The translations under genes were made by a program, and so were the position numbers. This document shows positions 24,683 to 32,335 of a stretch of DNA of 42,898 nucleotides, in pieces; the stretch's first letter is position 1, and every line of letters begins with the position of its first letter. The notes beneath the pieces were generated by a model. That model did no database searches. It was not told where the DNA came from and saw nothing but the letters and a program-made list of their open reading frames with translations. The stretch covers positions 1 through 42,898 of the forward strand of contig CAZQJS010000023.1 in assembly GCA_964593725.1 (NCBI GenBank), read 5' to 3'. Source of the DNA: JAIOSM01 sp964593725 (GTDB taxonomy: Bacteria > Desulfobacterota > Desulfobacteria > Desulfobacterales > Desulfobacteraceae).

Positions 24683-25002
24683 AATATATTATCTCCTTTT
24701 TGGAAGCACTTTTAAAAAACAATCCCGGCCTGTACCAGGCCAAAATTATACCATACTATAACAGTGTAGCAATCATCATGCCTGAATTCAGATTAATGTG
24801 TATAAAATCCATATCCCAGGTCTGATTCAATCTGAAACTTATCTGATTTATAAAAACAGATGCAATACAGATATCCTCTTCCGGGAAACCCCGGGCTCCC
24901 GGCTGGCACCGTGTGGCACAGAACTTGTATCTGATAAATATTAATAAATATAGTAATATGATTTTGATAAAAAACCAATACTTAAGATCAAAGGAGAATT
25001 AA
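24683..25002. promoter_or_regulatory. Divergent control region between nroR and the DsrE-like gene
   Basis: This 320-base stretch holds no gene. For nroR (minus strand) there is TTGCTA (24772-24767), a 16-base spacer and TATAAT (24750-24745), followed in the early leader by the inverted repeat GGCCTG-TAC-CAGGCC (24727-24741), a possible operator or hairpin. For the rightward gene there is a sigma-54-like element at 24914. The middle is AT-rich and shows nothing else I can support. Confidence 0.6.
24914..24929 (+). promoter_or_regulatory. Sigma-54-like promoter element before the DsrE-like gene
   Basis: TGGCACAGAACTTGTA carries a full TGGCAC -24 box and TTGTA at -12, with GG and GT ten bases apart; consensus would be TTGCA. 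It is about 75 bases before the ATG at 25003. Best match of the four such elements seen. Confidence 0.5.
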
Positions 25003-25350
25003 ATGAAAAAATATGCATTATTTGTCTTTAATGGTGACCCCATCTGTTTTATCCATGTATTGTTAAATGCCCTTGATATGAAAGAAAAGGGTAATGAATC
25101 CAGAATAATATTGGAAGGTGCCAGTGTTAAGCTTTTAAATGAACTTTACAAACCTGGAAACCCCCTGAATAAACTCTGGGAAAAAGCCCTTGATCTCAAT
25201 CTTGTACAAGGCGTGTGTAAAGCATGTTCCAGCAAGCTTGGCACACTTAAAGATGCAGAGAGCCATGGATTAACCCTTTTGGGAGACATGTCAGGACACC
25301 CTGCCATGCTAGAATATATTAAAGATGGCTTTGAAATAATAACCTTTTAA
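25003..25350 (+). CDS. DsrE-like small sulfur-transfer-fold protein
   Basis: A 115-residue protein with the DsrE/DsrF-like fold pattern: an opening strand YALFVFNGDP, a helix with HVLLNALDM, strand ESRIILEGASV, and a conserved cysteine loop VCKACSSKLG followed by GDMSGHPAML. DsrE-type proteins bind sulfane sulfur on cysteine. GGAG lies ahead of the ATG. A 59-codon gene follows 16 bases downstream and is probably co-transcribed. The sulfur role is by family analogy. Confidence 0.78.
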   Translation: MKKYALFVFNGDPICFIHVLLNALDMKEKGNESRIILEGASVKLLNELYKPGNPLNKLWEKALDLNLVQGVCKACSSKLGTLKDAESHGLTLLGDMSGHPAMLEYIKDGFEIITF

Positions 25351-25366
25351 GATAGAGGAGATACCC

Positions 25367-25546
25367 ATGAAAATTGATATTGATAAAAACCTGGTGGAAT
25401 TCACACCTGAGACAGACAAAGAAAAAGAACAGCTTGAAGCCCTGTGGCGGACCGTGGTTGATTGTGTAAAATTCAATAAAAAACTTGTTCCGGTTGGAGA
25501 ATATATTCCTTCAGAGAATAAGCTTGCGCGTTTTGCCATTGAATAG
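25367..25546 (+). CDS. Small protein of unknown function (59 aa)
   Basis: A 59-residue acidic and helical protein with one cysteine (VVDCVKFN) and the ending LVPVGEYIPSENKLARFAIE. It has a good AGAGGAG ribosome site and follows the DsrE-like gene closely. I do not recognise a family. Codon use and spacing support a real gene. Confidence 0.7.
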   Translation: MKIDIDKNLVEFTPETDKEKEQLEALWRTVVDCVKFNKKLVPVGEYIPSENKLARFAIE

Positions 25547-25594
25547 AGCAGTGCGCCCCGGATAACAATATAAATATTAAACTTTTACAACCAA

Positions 25595-25626
25595 ATCCGG
25601 TTCAGGCTCTGCTGCCTGGACCGGAT
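25595..25626. terminator. Hairpin after the DsrE-like operon
   Basis: Arms ATCCGGT-T-CAGGC and GCCTG-G-ACCGGAT with loop TCTGCT give a 12-pair stem with one mismatch. The downstream T-tract is weak (ACACTTT). It lies between the rightward DsrE operon and a leftward gene remnant. Confidence 0.65.
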
Positions 25627-25651
25627 ACACTTTAACAGCCACAACCTGCCA

Positions 25652-26142
25652 TTAGCTTATTGCCCAGATATCCCTTAATGCATCCATGTTTCTCATCAGA
25701 ATATCAAGATAATCATTCTCCAGAAAGATCATCTCGTGGTCTTTTTTCCTGAGCCATTCAGCAAAAATGGTTGGAAAAAGCATATTGTTTTGATCTGTTC
25801 AGAAGCCCTTGCCTGCCCTGCAAGATACAAGGCAGCACTTCTGCCTGTTTCAGCTGAAGAAAGATAGTCCGGCCGCTTAAGCCCGGTGCTGGTCAAGGCC
25901 GTTATTATTTAAAAATTCCACGGCCAGGGCAATATTGTTCCGTAAAGCAGATTTGCCCTGGCAAAATTGCTCCAGTAAAAACAGAGTGTTGTTTTTATCC
26001 TGAATCACCACCCTGGACAGGGTGCGCTCCGGGCTTCCCTGGATATCAATATCTTCTCTTACACACCCAAACTCAATGTTCCACTGGTGCTTTAACCATT
26101 GGATAAAGCTTCTGTCTTTACTAAATAATTCTTGCAATCTGT
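25652..26142 (-). pseudogene. Frameshifted gene remnant, possibly kinase-like (phosphotransferase fold)
   Basis: Coding-like sequence continues across three reading frames on the minus strand. The first part (to 25877) reads FIQWLKHQWNIEFGC, RTLSRVVIQDKNNTLFLLEQ and VEFLNNNGLDQ. A frame change near 25880-25900 gives RPDYLSSAETGRSAALYL, and a second near 25790 gives MLFPTIFAEWLRKKD to a stop at 25652. The first part vaguely recalls the N-lobe of aminoglycoside-phosphotransferase-like kinases, but this is weak. It is only about 150 residues in total, so probably also truncated. It starts inside or at the end of the thioredoxin gene. Confidence 0.5.
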
Positions 26143-26570
26143 TTTTCCAGCTCTTCCATGGGCAGAGCTCCAACCAGTTGATCAATGATTTTACCGTTTT
26201 TTACAAGGAACATGGTTGGAATACTTGTAATGGAATACTTTGAGCTAATTCCGGGGTTCTCGTCCACATTTATCTTGGCTATTTTCAATCTTCCCTTGTA
26301 TTTCTCTGCAAGTTTGTCCAGTATAGGGCCCACAGACCTGCATGGACCGCACCACGGCGCCCAGCAATCAACCAGAACCGGAAGTGCTGAAGATATGACT
26401 TGCTTTTCAAAATCAGCATCTGTCACATTGACAGGCTGACCCGCAATATCAACTGATATGGGTGCACCGCATTTGCCGCATTTTGGCGATTCATCAATGC
26501 GGGACAAAGGAATTCTGTTCTTTGCACTGCACTTGGGGCAGTTGAGTATAAAACTATTGTCATTATTCAT
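26121..26570 (-). CDS. trxC: Thioredoxin 2-type protein with N-terminal zinc ribbon
   Basis: Thiol-disulfide carrier of 149 residues. An N-terminal zinc ribbon (CPKC at 11-14, CGKC at 31-34) precedes the thioredoxin fold with active site WAPWCGPC and the cis-Pro loop TSIPTMFLV. This is the TrxC layout, often induced by oxidative stress. It is 9 bases downstream of the flavodoxin gene and fits the surrounding redox island. Confidence 0.93.
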   Translation of the reverse strand: MNNDNSFILNCPKCSAKNRIPLSRIDESPKCGKCGAPISVDIAGQPVNVTDADFEKQVISSALPVLVDCWAPWCGPCRSVGPILDKLAEKYKGRLKIAKINVDENPGISSKYSITSIPTMFLVKNGKIIDQLVGALPMEELEKQIARII

Positions 26571-26579
26571 GATTTTTTC

Positions 26580-27011
26580 CTATATTAATTCAGTAATTTT
26601 TTTGCCGTAATCCTGGGCAGCCTCTTTCCCACCGCCTACCCAGCCTGCTTTAAGCATCAGGGGATCTGAGGCCATTTTCATACCAAAAATATTTTCCATG
26701 GTCTCAAAAATTCTTCCCGGGGCCTCGCCGCTCCAGCCATAGGCACCAAATGCGCCCCCGGCTTTACCTTTAAGTTCTGCTCTTTCGGCCATGAAAAGGA
26801 ATTGCTTCATGGAGGAAATCATTTCACCATGGTAAGTTGCAGATCCGAATACATAACCGTCATAACCTTTTATGTCATCTTCACTGGTGATTTCATTAAC
26901 CCGGTTCAACTGAACTTCATGGCCTGCAATACGAACACCTTCGGCAATGAGCTCAGCAATGGATTTAGTCTCGTCCGACCTTGTTGCAAACACTATTAAC
27001 ACTTTTCCCAT
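26580..27011 (-). CDS. Flavodoxin-domain protein
   Basis: A 143-residue FMN-binding protein. The phosphate loop region is VFATRSDETKSIAE, and the FMN-contacting loops are FGSATYHGEM and FGAYGWSGEA, the last typical of the flavodoxin domain of flavodiiron proteins (rubredoxin:oxygen oxidoreductase, ROO/FprA). No metallo-beta-lactamase di-iron partner domain is attached, so it acts as a separate electron carrier. It lies between the hydroxyacid dehydrogenase and thioredoxin genes on the same strand. Confidence 0.9.
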   Translation of the reverse strand: MGKVLIVFATRSDETKSIAELIAEGVRIAGHEVQLNRVNEITSEDDIKGYDGYVFGSATYHGEMISSMKQFLFMAERAELKGKAGGAFGAYGWSGEAPGRIFETMENIFGMKMASDPLMLKAGWVGGGKEAAQDYGKKITELI

Positions 27012-27029
27012 TTTTTTCTCCTCTGTTTT

Positions 27030-28097
27030 TTAAGTTTTAAATAAAATTGTTGAGTCTATCGTTTTAATATTTTCCTTTCCAGTCATGAACATTGCCTTTT
27101 TCAAGGTTGCTTTAACATGTTCAAGGTGAATACACACGCCATCAGCCCCTGCTCCCACGGCTGCCCGGATGATATCCCTGCCCAGAAGAACCGCATCTGC
27201 ACCTAGAGCAAGCATTTTTAAAACATCATACCCGGTCCTGACTCCGCCGTCTGCTGTGATTGTTACAGATTTACCAACCCGCTTCCGTATCAGGGGCAGA
27301 ACCGCTGCAACGCCTGGTGTTGAATCCAGCACCCTTCCACCATGGTTGGACACTGAAATAACTTTTACCCCTGCATCCACACACTCCATAGCTTCATCAG
27401 GCATCATGATTCCCTTGGCAATAAACGGCAGAGAGGAATATTCAACCAGTTCTTTAATATCCTTTACACTCTTTTTAAAAACCGGCTGGCCATGGTCAGC
27501 CATATTGGTTGAACCGCAGCCGTCAAGGTCAACACCAACGGCTATACATCCAAGGGCTTCAGCCTTTTCAATCAGATTTTTCAGGACAGACTGCTCCCTT
27601 GGCTTAAATATTGGTATCCCATGGCCCGCACAATCTTTAAGTGCATCCAGGGAAGGATTAAAAGAGGGGGTATAAAACCAGGTGTCTCCACGGAAACCAA
27701 TGGTGCCGGCCTTTTTTGCACCCTGTAATACTGCTTTGGAAAACATGGTTTCATCCATACAGTCATTATATTTTTCAATGCCTGCTGTTGATGAAGCAAT
27801 TACGGGAAATTTCAGATTAATACCAAGAAAAGATAATGAAGTATCAGGTTCAAAATGATCACCCACAACTGACATATTAAACTGTACATCTGCAAGGGCT
27901 TTTATATTTGCCTGAAATGACCGCCCCTGGCCTGCACCGCCAAATCCGATGGGCTGTCCATAAGCCTGGCGCTGGCATATCCTGTCAAAATTCCCATCAC
28001 ATAAAGGATATGCAGCACAAATTCCCTTTAATTTTTTCCTGGCCAGGGCCCTGACCTGCTCAAGGGTCATGGAAAAACCCTGCTGTTCCTGAACCAT
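27030..28097 (-). CDS. FMN-dependent alpha-hydroxy-acid dehydrogenase
   Basis: A 355-residue TIM-barrel flavoenzyme of the lactate/glycolate oxidase family. The catalytic His is in VSNHGGRVLDSTPG, the FMN phosphate loop in ADGGVRTGYDVLKMLALGADAVLLGR, of which I quote only its ends here: ADGGVRTG and VLLGR. Conserved Asp in VGVDLDG. A cysteine-rich N-terminal segment (GICAAYPLCDGNFDRICQ) is unusual for oxygen-using members and suggests an anaerobe version that passes electrons to a carrier. The flavodoxin gene follows by 18 bases. GGAGGAG lies before the ATG. The real hydroxyacid is unknown. Confidence 0.9.
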   Translation of the reverse strand: MVQEQQGFSMTLEQVRALARKKLKGICAAYPLCDGNFDRICQRQAYGQPIGFGGAGQGRSFQANIKALADVQFNMSVVGDHFEPDTSLSFLGINLKFPVIASSTAGIEKYNDCMDETMFSKAVLQGAKKAGTIGFRGDTWFYTPSFNPSLDALKDCAGHGIPIFKPREQSVLKNLIEKAEALGCIAVGVDLDGCGSTNMADHGQPVFKKSVKDIKELVEYSSLPFIAKGIMMPDEAMECVDAGVKVISVSNHGGRVLDSTPGVAAVLPLIRKRVGKSVTITADGGVRTGYDVLKMLALGADAVLLGRDIIRAAVGAGADGVCIHLEHVKATLKKAMFMTGKENIKTIDSTILFKT

Positions 28098-28122
28098 GAA
28101 TCTCCTCCTTGAAAGGTTGTAA

Positions 28123-28142
28123 TTTCCGAAAACTCCCGGAAA
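28123..28142. promoter_or_regulatory. Inverted repeat upstream of the hydroxyacid dehydrogenase
   Basis: TTTCCG (28123-28128) and CGGAAA (28137-28142) with an 8-base gap, about 25 bases ahead of the leftward start codon. A plausible repressor site; no regulator is known. Confidence 0.35.
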
Positions 28143-28322
28143 ATATAACTAACCACAGCAAAATCCATACCATGGCTTTAAAAAGTTTATTATATGGGAT
28201 TGCAGTTTAACATAAAATGCTGTTTCAGATTTTCAGATTCCATATTTCCTGCTTTTTTTTGCTCATTATGGTAAATTGCTGGTATCAGTATAATTTTATA
28301 CATATGATTGCAAGGAGGCACC

Positions 28323-29732
28323 ATGGAAATTCGCATTGCAGCAGATACAATGGGTGACATTGAAATTTGCAGAAACTCTCTCTGGGGCGCCCAGACCCAG
28401 AGGGTTCTGCAGAATTTTAAAATCGGGGACGAGACCATGCCCCATGAAATCATAAAAGCCTTTGGCTACATTAAAAAAGCCTCGGCAAAGACCAATGCAC
28501 TCTTTGGTCTTTTGCCTGAAAAAAAAGAGAAGCTCATCTCAAGGGTATGTGATGAAATCATCAATGGAGAGCTTGATGATCATTTTCCTTTAAAAATATG
28601 GCAGACAGGCTCCGGCACTGGTACAAACATGAACATAAACGAGGTAATTGCCAACAGATCACAGATCTTATCCGGGAAATCACTTGATCAGGATATATTG
28701 TTTATCCACCCCAATGATGATGTCAACAGATCCCAGTCTTCCAATGATACTTTTCCCACTGCCATGCACATCTCTGCTGTCTTAGTGCTTCTGGAACAGA
28801 CCCTGCCCGGACTGCAAAAGCTTGCCCTGGGACTTGCCGGGAAGAGCAGAGCCTTTGAATCCATTGTAAAAATTGGCAGAACCCATTCCATGGATGCTGT
28901 GCCCTTGACCCTGGGCCAGGAGTTTTCCGGATATGCAGCCATGGTGGATAATGGAATAAAATCCATTAAACACAGCATGACACGTCTTTTTGAACTTGCC
29001 CTTGGCAGTACTGCTGTTGGTACAGGGCTGAATAGTCCAAAAGGATTTGATGTCAAGGCTGTAGAATTGATTGCCAACCTTACCGGCCATGCCTTTATTC
29101 CGGCCGGTAATAAATTTGAGGCACTTGCAGCCCACGATGCCCTGGTTAATGCCCATGGAACATTAAAAGCCATGGCTGTCAGCCTCATGAAAATTGCAAA
29201 CGACATCAGACTAATGGGCTCAGGACCCAGGTGCGGCATTGGCGAGCTATATCTTCCTGCCAATGAGCCGGGTTCTTCCATCATGCCTGGCAAAGTCAAC
29301 CCCACCCAGGTGGAAGTTCTTACCATGGTGTGTTCACAGATCATGGGTAATGATGTAACCATTAACATTGCAGGCTCCTCGGGCCAGTTTGAACTCAATG
29401 TATTTAAACCTGTCATCATCCATAATTTTCTGAAATCTGCAAAATTACTTGGCAATGCTGCCCTTTCATTCCAGGACAATTGTGTCTCAGATCTTGTACC
29501 AAGACGTGAGACCATAAAGAAACATCTGAATAATTCCCTTATGCTGGTTACTGCTCTCAACTCCCACCTGGGCTATGACAAAGCTGCCAGGATTGCAGAA
29601 AAAGCACACAGGGAAAACAGTACATTAAAGGAGAGTGCTGTGAAACTTGGATTTTTATCCCGGGAGCAGTTTGATACACTTGTGATTCCGGAAAATATGA
29701 CAAAACCTGACAGGGGCAATCCCCTGGAATAA
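28323..29732 (+). CDS. fumC: Class II fumarate hydratase-type enzyme
   Basis: Interconverts fumarate and malate. Start is ATG 28323 with AGGAGG upstream; an earlier in-frame TTG is less likely. The signature loop GSSIMPGKVNP is present, with TGSGTGTNMNINEV, the SS site RSQSSNDTFPTAMH and IGRTHSMDAVPLTLGQEFSGY (quoted only as landmarks: GRTHSMD and LTLGQEFSGY). The 469-residue length is normal. GRTHSMDAVP in place of the usual GRTHLQDA-type loop is a minor difference, and aspartase is a less likely alternative. A radical SAM gene starts two bases after the stop. Confidence 0.88.
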   Translation: MEIRIAADTMGDIEICRNSLWGAQTQRVLQNFKIGDETMPHEIIKAFGYIKKASAKTNALFGLLPEKKEKLISRVCDEIINGELDDHFPLKIWQTGSGTGTNMNINEVIANRSQILSGKSLDQDILFIHPNDDVNRSQSSNDTFPTAMHISAVLVLLEQTLPGLQKLALGLAGKSRAFESIVKIGRTHSMDAVPLTLGQEFSGYAAMVDNGIKSIKHSMTRLFELALGSTAVGTGLNSPKGFDVKAVELIANLTGHAFIPAGNKFEALAAHDALVNAHGTLKAMAVSLMKIANDIRLMGSGPRCGIGELYLPANEPGSSIMPGKVNPTQVEVLTMVCSQIMGNDVTINIAGSSGQFELNVFKPVIIHNFLKSAKLLGNAALSFQDNCVSDLVPRRETIKKHLNNSLMLVTALNSHLGYDKAARIAEKAHRENSTLKESAVKLGFLSREQFDTLVIPENMTKPDRGNPLE

Positions 29733-29734
29733 TA

Positions 29735-31354
29735 ATGACAATGGAAAATATACTTCTGATCCAGCCCCCCATTGAAGATTTTTATCTTACAAGGAAGAGA
29801 ACAGTGCCCTATGGCCTCTGTTCCATTGCCGGATCCCTTGCAAAGCATGGGTATCAAGTCGAAATATTTGATTGCCTTGCAACGGGTAAAACAAGAGTCA
29901 TAAAATGGCCGGACCAATTTAATTACCTATATCCGTTCTATGGAAGATCTGACAAGTCACCGTTTTCTCTTTTCCACGATTACAAACACTTTGGATACAG
30001 CTTTGAATATACAGGGAAAATAGTAAAGGAGATCCAGCCCTTCCTGGTTGGAATCTCCTCATTGTTCACAGCCTATTTTGATTCTGTTGTCAACCTTGCA
30101 GAGATTATTAAAAAAAATCTGCCAGAATGCAGGATCGTTATTGGCGGCCACCATCCCACCCAGCTTCCCAAAGAAGCCATGGAGTGTCCATGGATAGATT
30201 ATATCATCAGAGGAGAAGGTGAACAGAGCATGCCTTTACTGGCAGATGCTCTGGTGGGAAAGCAGGATATAAAAAATGTTCCTGGCATAGTTTTCAGAAA
30301 GGATGACAATACCCTTCACATGAATGAACCTGTCTGGCTGAAAAGTTTGACTGGTCTGCCGCTGCCTGCCCTTGATCTTGTAAAGCATAAGTTTTACAAA
30401 AGAAAAGGTAAAGGTTCTGCCATTGTTGTCTCCAGCCGGGGGTGCCCCATGAAATGCTCTTATTGTGCTGTGAGCGCATCTTCTCTTGCGCCTCCCTTTC
30501 GCAGACGTAAAACAGATGATATTATCCGGGAGCTTGAAATCCAGGTCAAATCATTTGATACGGGTTTTATCGATTTTGAAGATGAAAACCTCTGCCTGAA
30601 AAAATCATGGTTTTTATCCCTTATGGAGAAAATAGAAAAAAAATTCCCCGGAAAAAAACTTGAACTCAGGGCCATGAACGGTCTTTTTCCACCGTCCATT
30701 GATGAAGATGTTATAAAAGCGATGAAATCTGCTGGTTTTAAAATCTTAAATCTCTCCCTTGGCTCCACCTCCAAAAAACAATTGGAAAGATTTAAAAGAC
30801 AAGATGTAAGAAGAGCCCATGAAAATGCCCTCCTGCTTGCGGAAAAATACAAGATGAAGTCTGTCTCCTATATAATTGCAGCTGGCCCTGGCCAGGATCC
30901 TGAGCAATCAGTGGATGATCTTTTATATCTTGCTTCAAAACCAACCCTTGCTGGCCTTTCTGTTTTTTACCCTGCTCCGGGAAGCATGGATTGGGAATTC
31001 TGCCGGAAGAACAATCTTCTTCCAGGCTCATTTTCATTAATGCGTTCAACTGCTCTTCCCATCGCAGATAAATGTTCTCCCTGCCAGTCTGTTACACTGC
31101 TGCGCCTTGCAAGGATTCTTAACTTTATGAAAGCCCTGAAAAAAGAGAGACTTCCCATACCCGGCCCCGAAAAATGCAGCCAGGCACATATTGATCCTGA
31201 CATGGATCGCAAAAACCTTGGCACTCTTCTTTTGTCCTGGTTTCTCAACGATGGTGTAATAAGAGGTGTTGACAAAGACCACAGAGTATACTGTCATGAA
31301 TGTGATCCCGTGCTGACAGACCGGTTTATCCGGAAAACAGATACTGTCCAATAA
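29735..31354 (+). CDS. B12-binding-domain radical SAM protein
   Basis: A 539-residue protein. The N-terminal region (about 1-150) is a cobalamin-binding Rossmann-like domain (PPIEDFYLTRKRTVPYGL, IVIGGHHPTQLP, IIRGEGEQSM). The radical SAM core begins at about residue 232 with SRGCPMKCSYCA, which holds the CxxxCxxC [4Fe-4S] ligands. The C-terminal part has a CxPCQS and an HECDP cysteine pair. Substrate unknown; family members methylate or rearrange lipids and other small molecules. It is tightly spaced after fumC, which may only reflect a shared transcript. Confidence 0.88.
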   Translation: MTMENILLIQPPIEDFYLTRKRTVPYGLCSIAGSLAKHGYQVEIFDCLATGKTRVIKWPDQFNYLYPFYGRSDKSPFSLFHDYKHFGYSFEYTGKIVKEIQPFLVGISSLFTAYFDSVVNLAEIIKKNLPECRIVIGGHHPTQLPKEAMECPWIDYIIRGEGEQSMPLLADALVGKQDIKNVPGIVFRKDDNTLHMNEPVWLKSLTGLPLPALDLVKHKFYKRKGKGSAIVVSSRGCPMKCSYCAVSASSLAPPFRRRKTDDIIRELEIQVKSFDTGFIDFEDENLCLKKSWFLSLMEKIEKKFPGKKLELRAMNGLFPPSIDEDVIKAMKSAGFKILNLSLGSTSKKQLERFKRQDVRRAHENALLLAEKYKMKSVSYIIAAGPGQDPEQSVDDLLYLASKPTLAGLSVFYPAPGSMDWEFCRKNNLLPGSFSLMRSTALPIADKCSPCQSVTLLRLARILNFMKALKKERLPIPGPEKCSQAHIDPDMDRKNLGTLLLSWFLNDGVIRGVDKDHRVYCHECDPVLTDRFIRKTDTVQ

Positions 31355-31386
31355 ACCGTGCTCCCTTTATACCCGGCTTAAATTGT

Positions 31387-31402
31387 TGGCATGGTTGTTG
31401 TA
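31387..31402 (+). promoter_or_regulatory. Sigma-54-like promoter element before the selenoprotein gene
   Basis: TGGCATGGTTGTTGTA: TGGCA at -24, TTGTA at -12, GG and GT ten bases apart. It is 79 bases before the selenoprotein ATG at 31481, similar in form and distance to the element upstream of the DsrE-like gene. Confidence 0.45.
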
Positions 31403-31480
31403 TGTTAGTATGGATGAAAATATAAAACAGTGTTTGCCCGCAGCATAACAGGCCTGCCCAATTATACAGGAGGTATTAAT

Positions 31481-32335
31481 ATGAAATGGATGCAGTTTTT
31501 CACACCGGTAAAATCCTTAAATTTCCAGGAAACCGAATCATATATTGCAAATCACCCGGGCGATGAAATCACAATTTTAGATGTCCGGCAGCCTTCAGAG
31601 TATGCCCGGGGGCATATACCCGGAGCCAAACTGATTCCATTGCCCAAACTCTCTGACAGACTCAATGAAATTGACCCTGAAAAACCTACGCTGGTCTATT
31701 GAGCTGTTGGAGGACGCAGCCGTGTTGCTGCACAAATGCTTGCCGGCAAAGGATTTAAAAAGGTATTCAATATTGCAGGAGGTATAAAAGCCTGGCACTC
31801 AAAAACAGCTGTTGGTCCGGAAACCCTGGGAGTCAACCTGTTTGATTCCCTTGAACAACCCCTGGAAGTATTAAAAACTGCCTATTCCATGGAGCAGGGC
31901 CTGCGGGAATTCTATCTTACTCTGGGGGAAAAGGCAAAAAACAGTAAAGTAAAGGAGCTTTTCAGCAACCTTGCAGAAATTGAGATAAAACACCAGGACT
32001 CTATATTTAAAGCCCATAATAACATTGCCCGGGAGGAGATCAGCAGGGAAGATTTTGAAAAATCAGTTGCAGCAAAGGCCCTGGAAGGTGGTCTTTCCAC
32101 AAAAGAGTATCTTGACCTTTTCAATCCTGACCTCAACTCTGCCCTGGATGTAATATCCCTTGCAATGTCCATTGAAGCCCAGGCACTTGACCTTTACCAG
32201 AGAGTGTCTGTAAAGGTTGATAATGTAAAATCAAAAAACGTTATAAACAGGATCGCCAATGAAGAAAAAGAGCATCTTGCAAGCCTTGGCAGACTCATGG
32301 ACAGCCTTGAAAATAAGGAGGAGAACAGATCATGA
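31481..32335 (+). CDS. Selenocysteine-containing rhodanese fused to a ferritin-like/rubrerythrin domain
   Basis: Reading from ATG 31481 (GGAGG before it), the rhodanese domain runs VRQPSEYARGHIPGA to PTLVY, then UGA at 31700-31702, then AVGGRSRVAAQML. UGA falls exactly at the catalytic cysteine position (YCxxGxRS), and the frame stays open for 210 more codons, so residue 74 is read as selenocysteine. A SECIS-like hairpin follows at 31716. Residues about 120-284 are a ferritin-like domain with ExxH-type motifs (EIEIKHQD, EEKEHLAS) and Glu in YSMEQGLREFY and AMSIEAQALD. Rhodaneses move sulfane sulfur; a Sec site plus a di-iron domain suggests sulfur, selenium or peroxide chemistry. Stop overlaps the next ATG. 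Confidence 0.88.
31716..31731 (+). promoter_or_regulatory. Candidate SECIS hairpin for selenocysteine insertion
   Basis: GCAGC (31716-31720), loop CGTGTT and GCTGC (31727-31731) form a short perfect stem whose loop starts 18 bases after the UGA. Bacterial SECIS elements sit within roughly 16-37 bases of the UGA and usually carry a G among the first loop bases, as here. The structure has not been tested. Confidence 0.6.

Noticed and set aside
28688..29560. Long minus-strand open frame inside the fumarase gene
   Set aside because: It is a shadow of fumC: no ribosome site, low-complexity composition and no family resemblance.
31481..31702. A short rhodanese pseudogene ending at UGA, followed by a separate gene starting at 31736
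   Set aside because: UGA replaces exactly the catalytic cysteine, the rhodanese continues in frame after it, and a hairpin fits SECIS rules; selenocysteine explains all of it.
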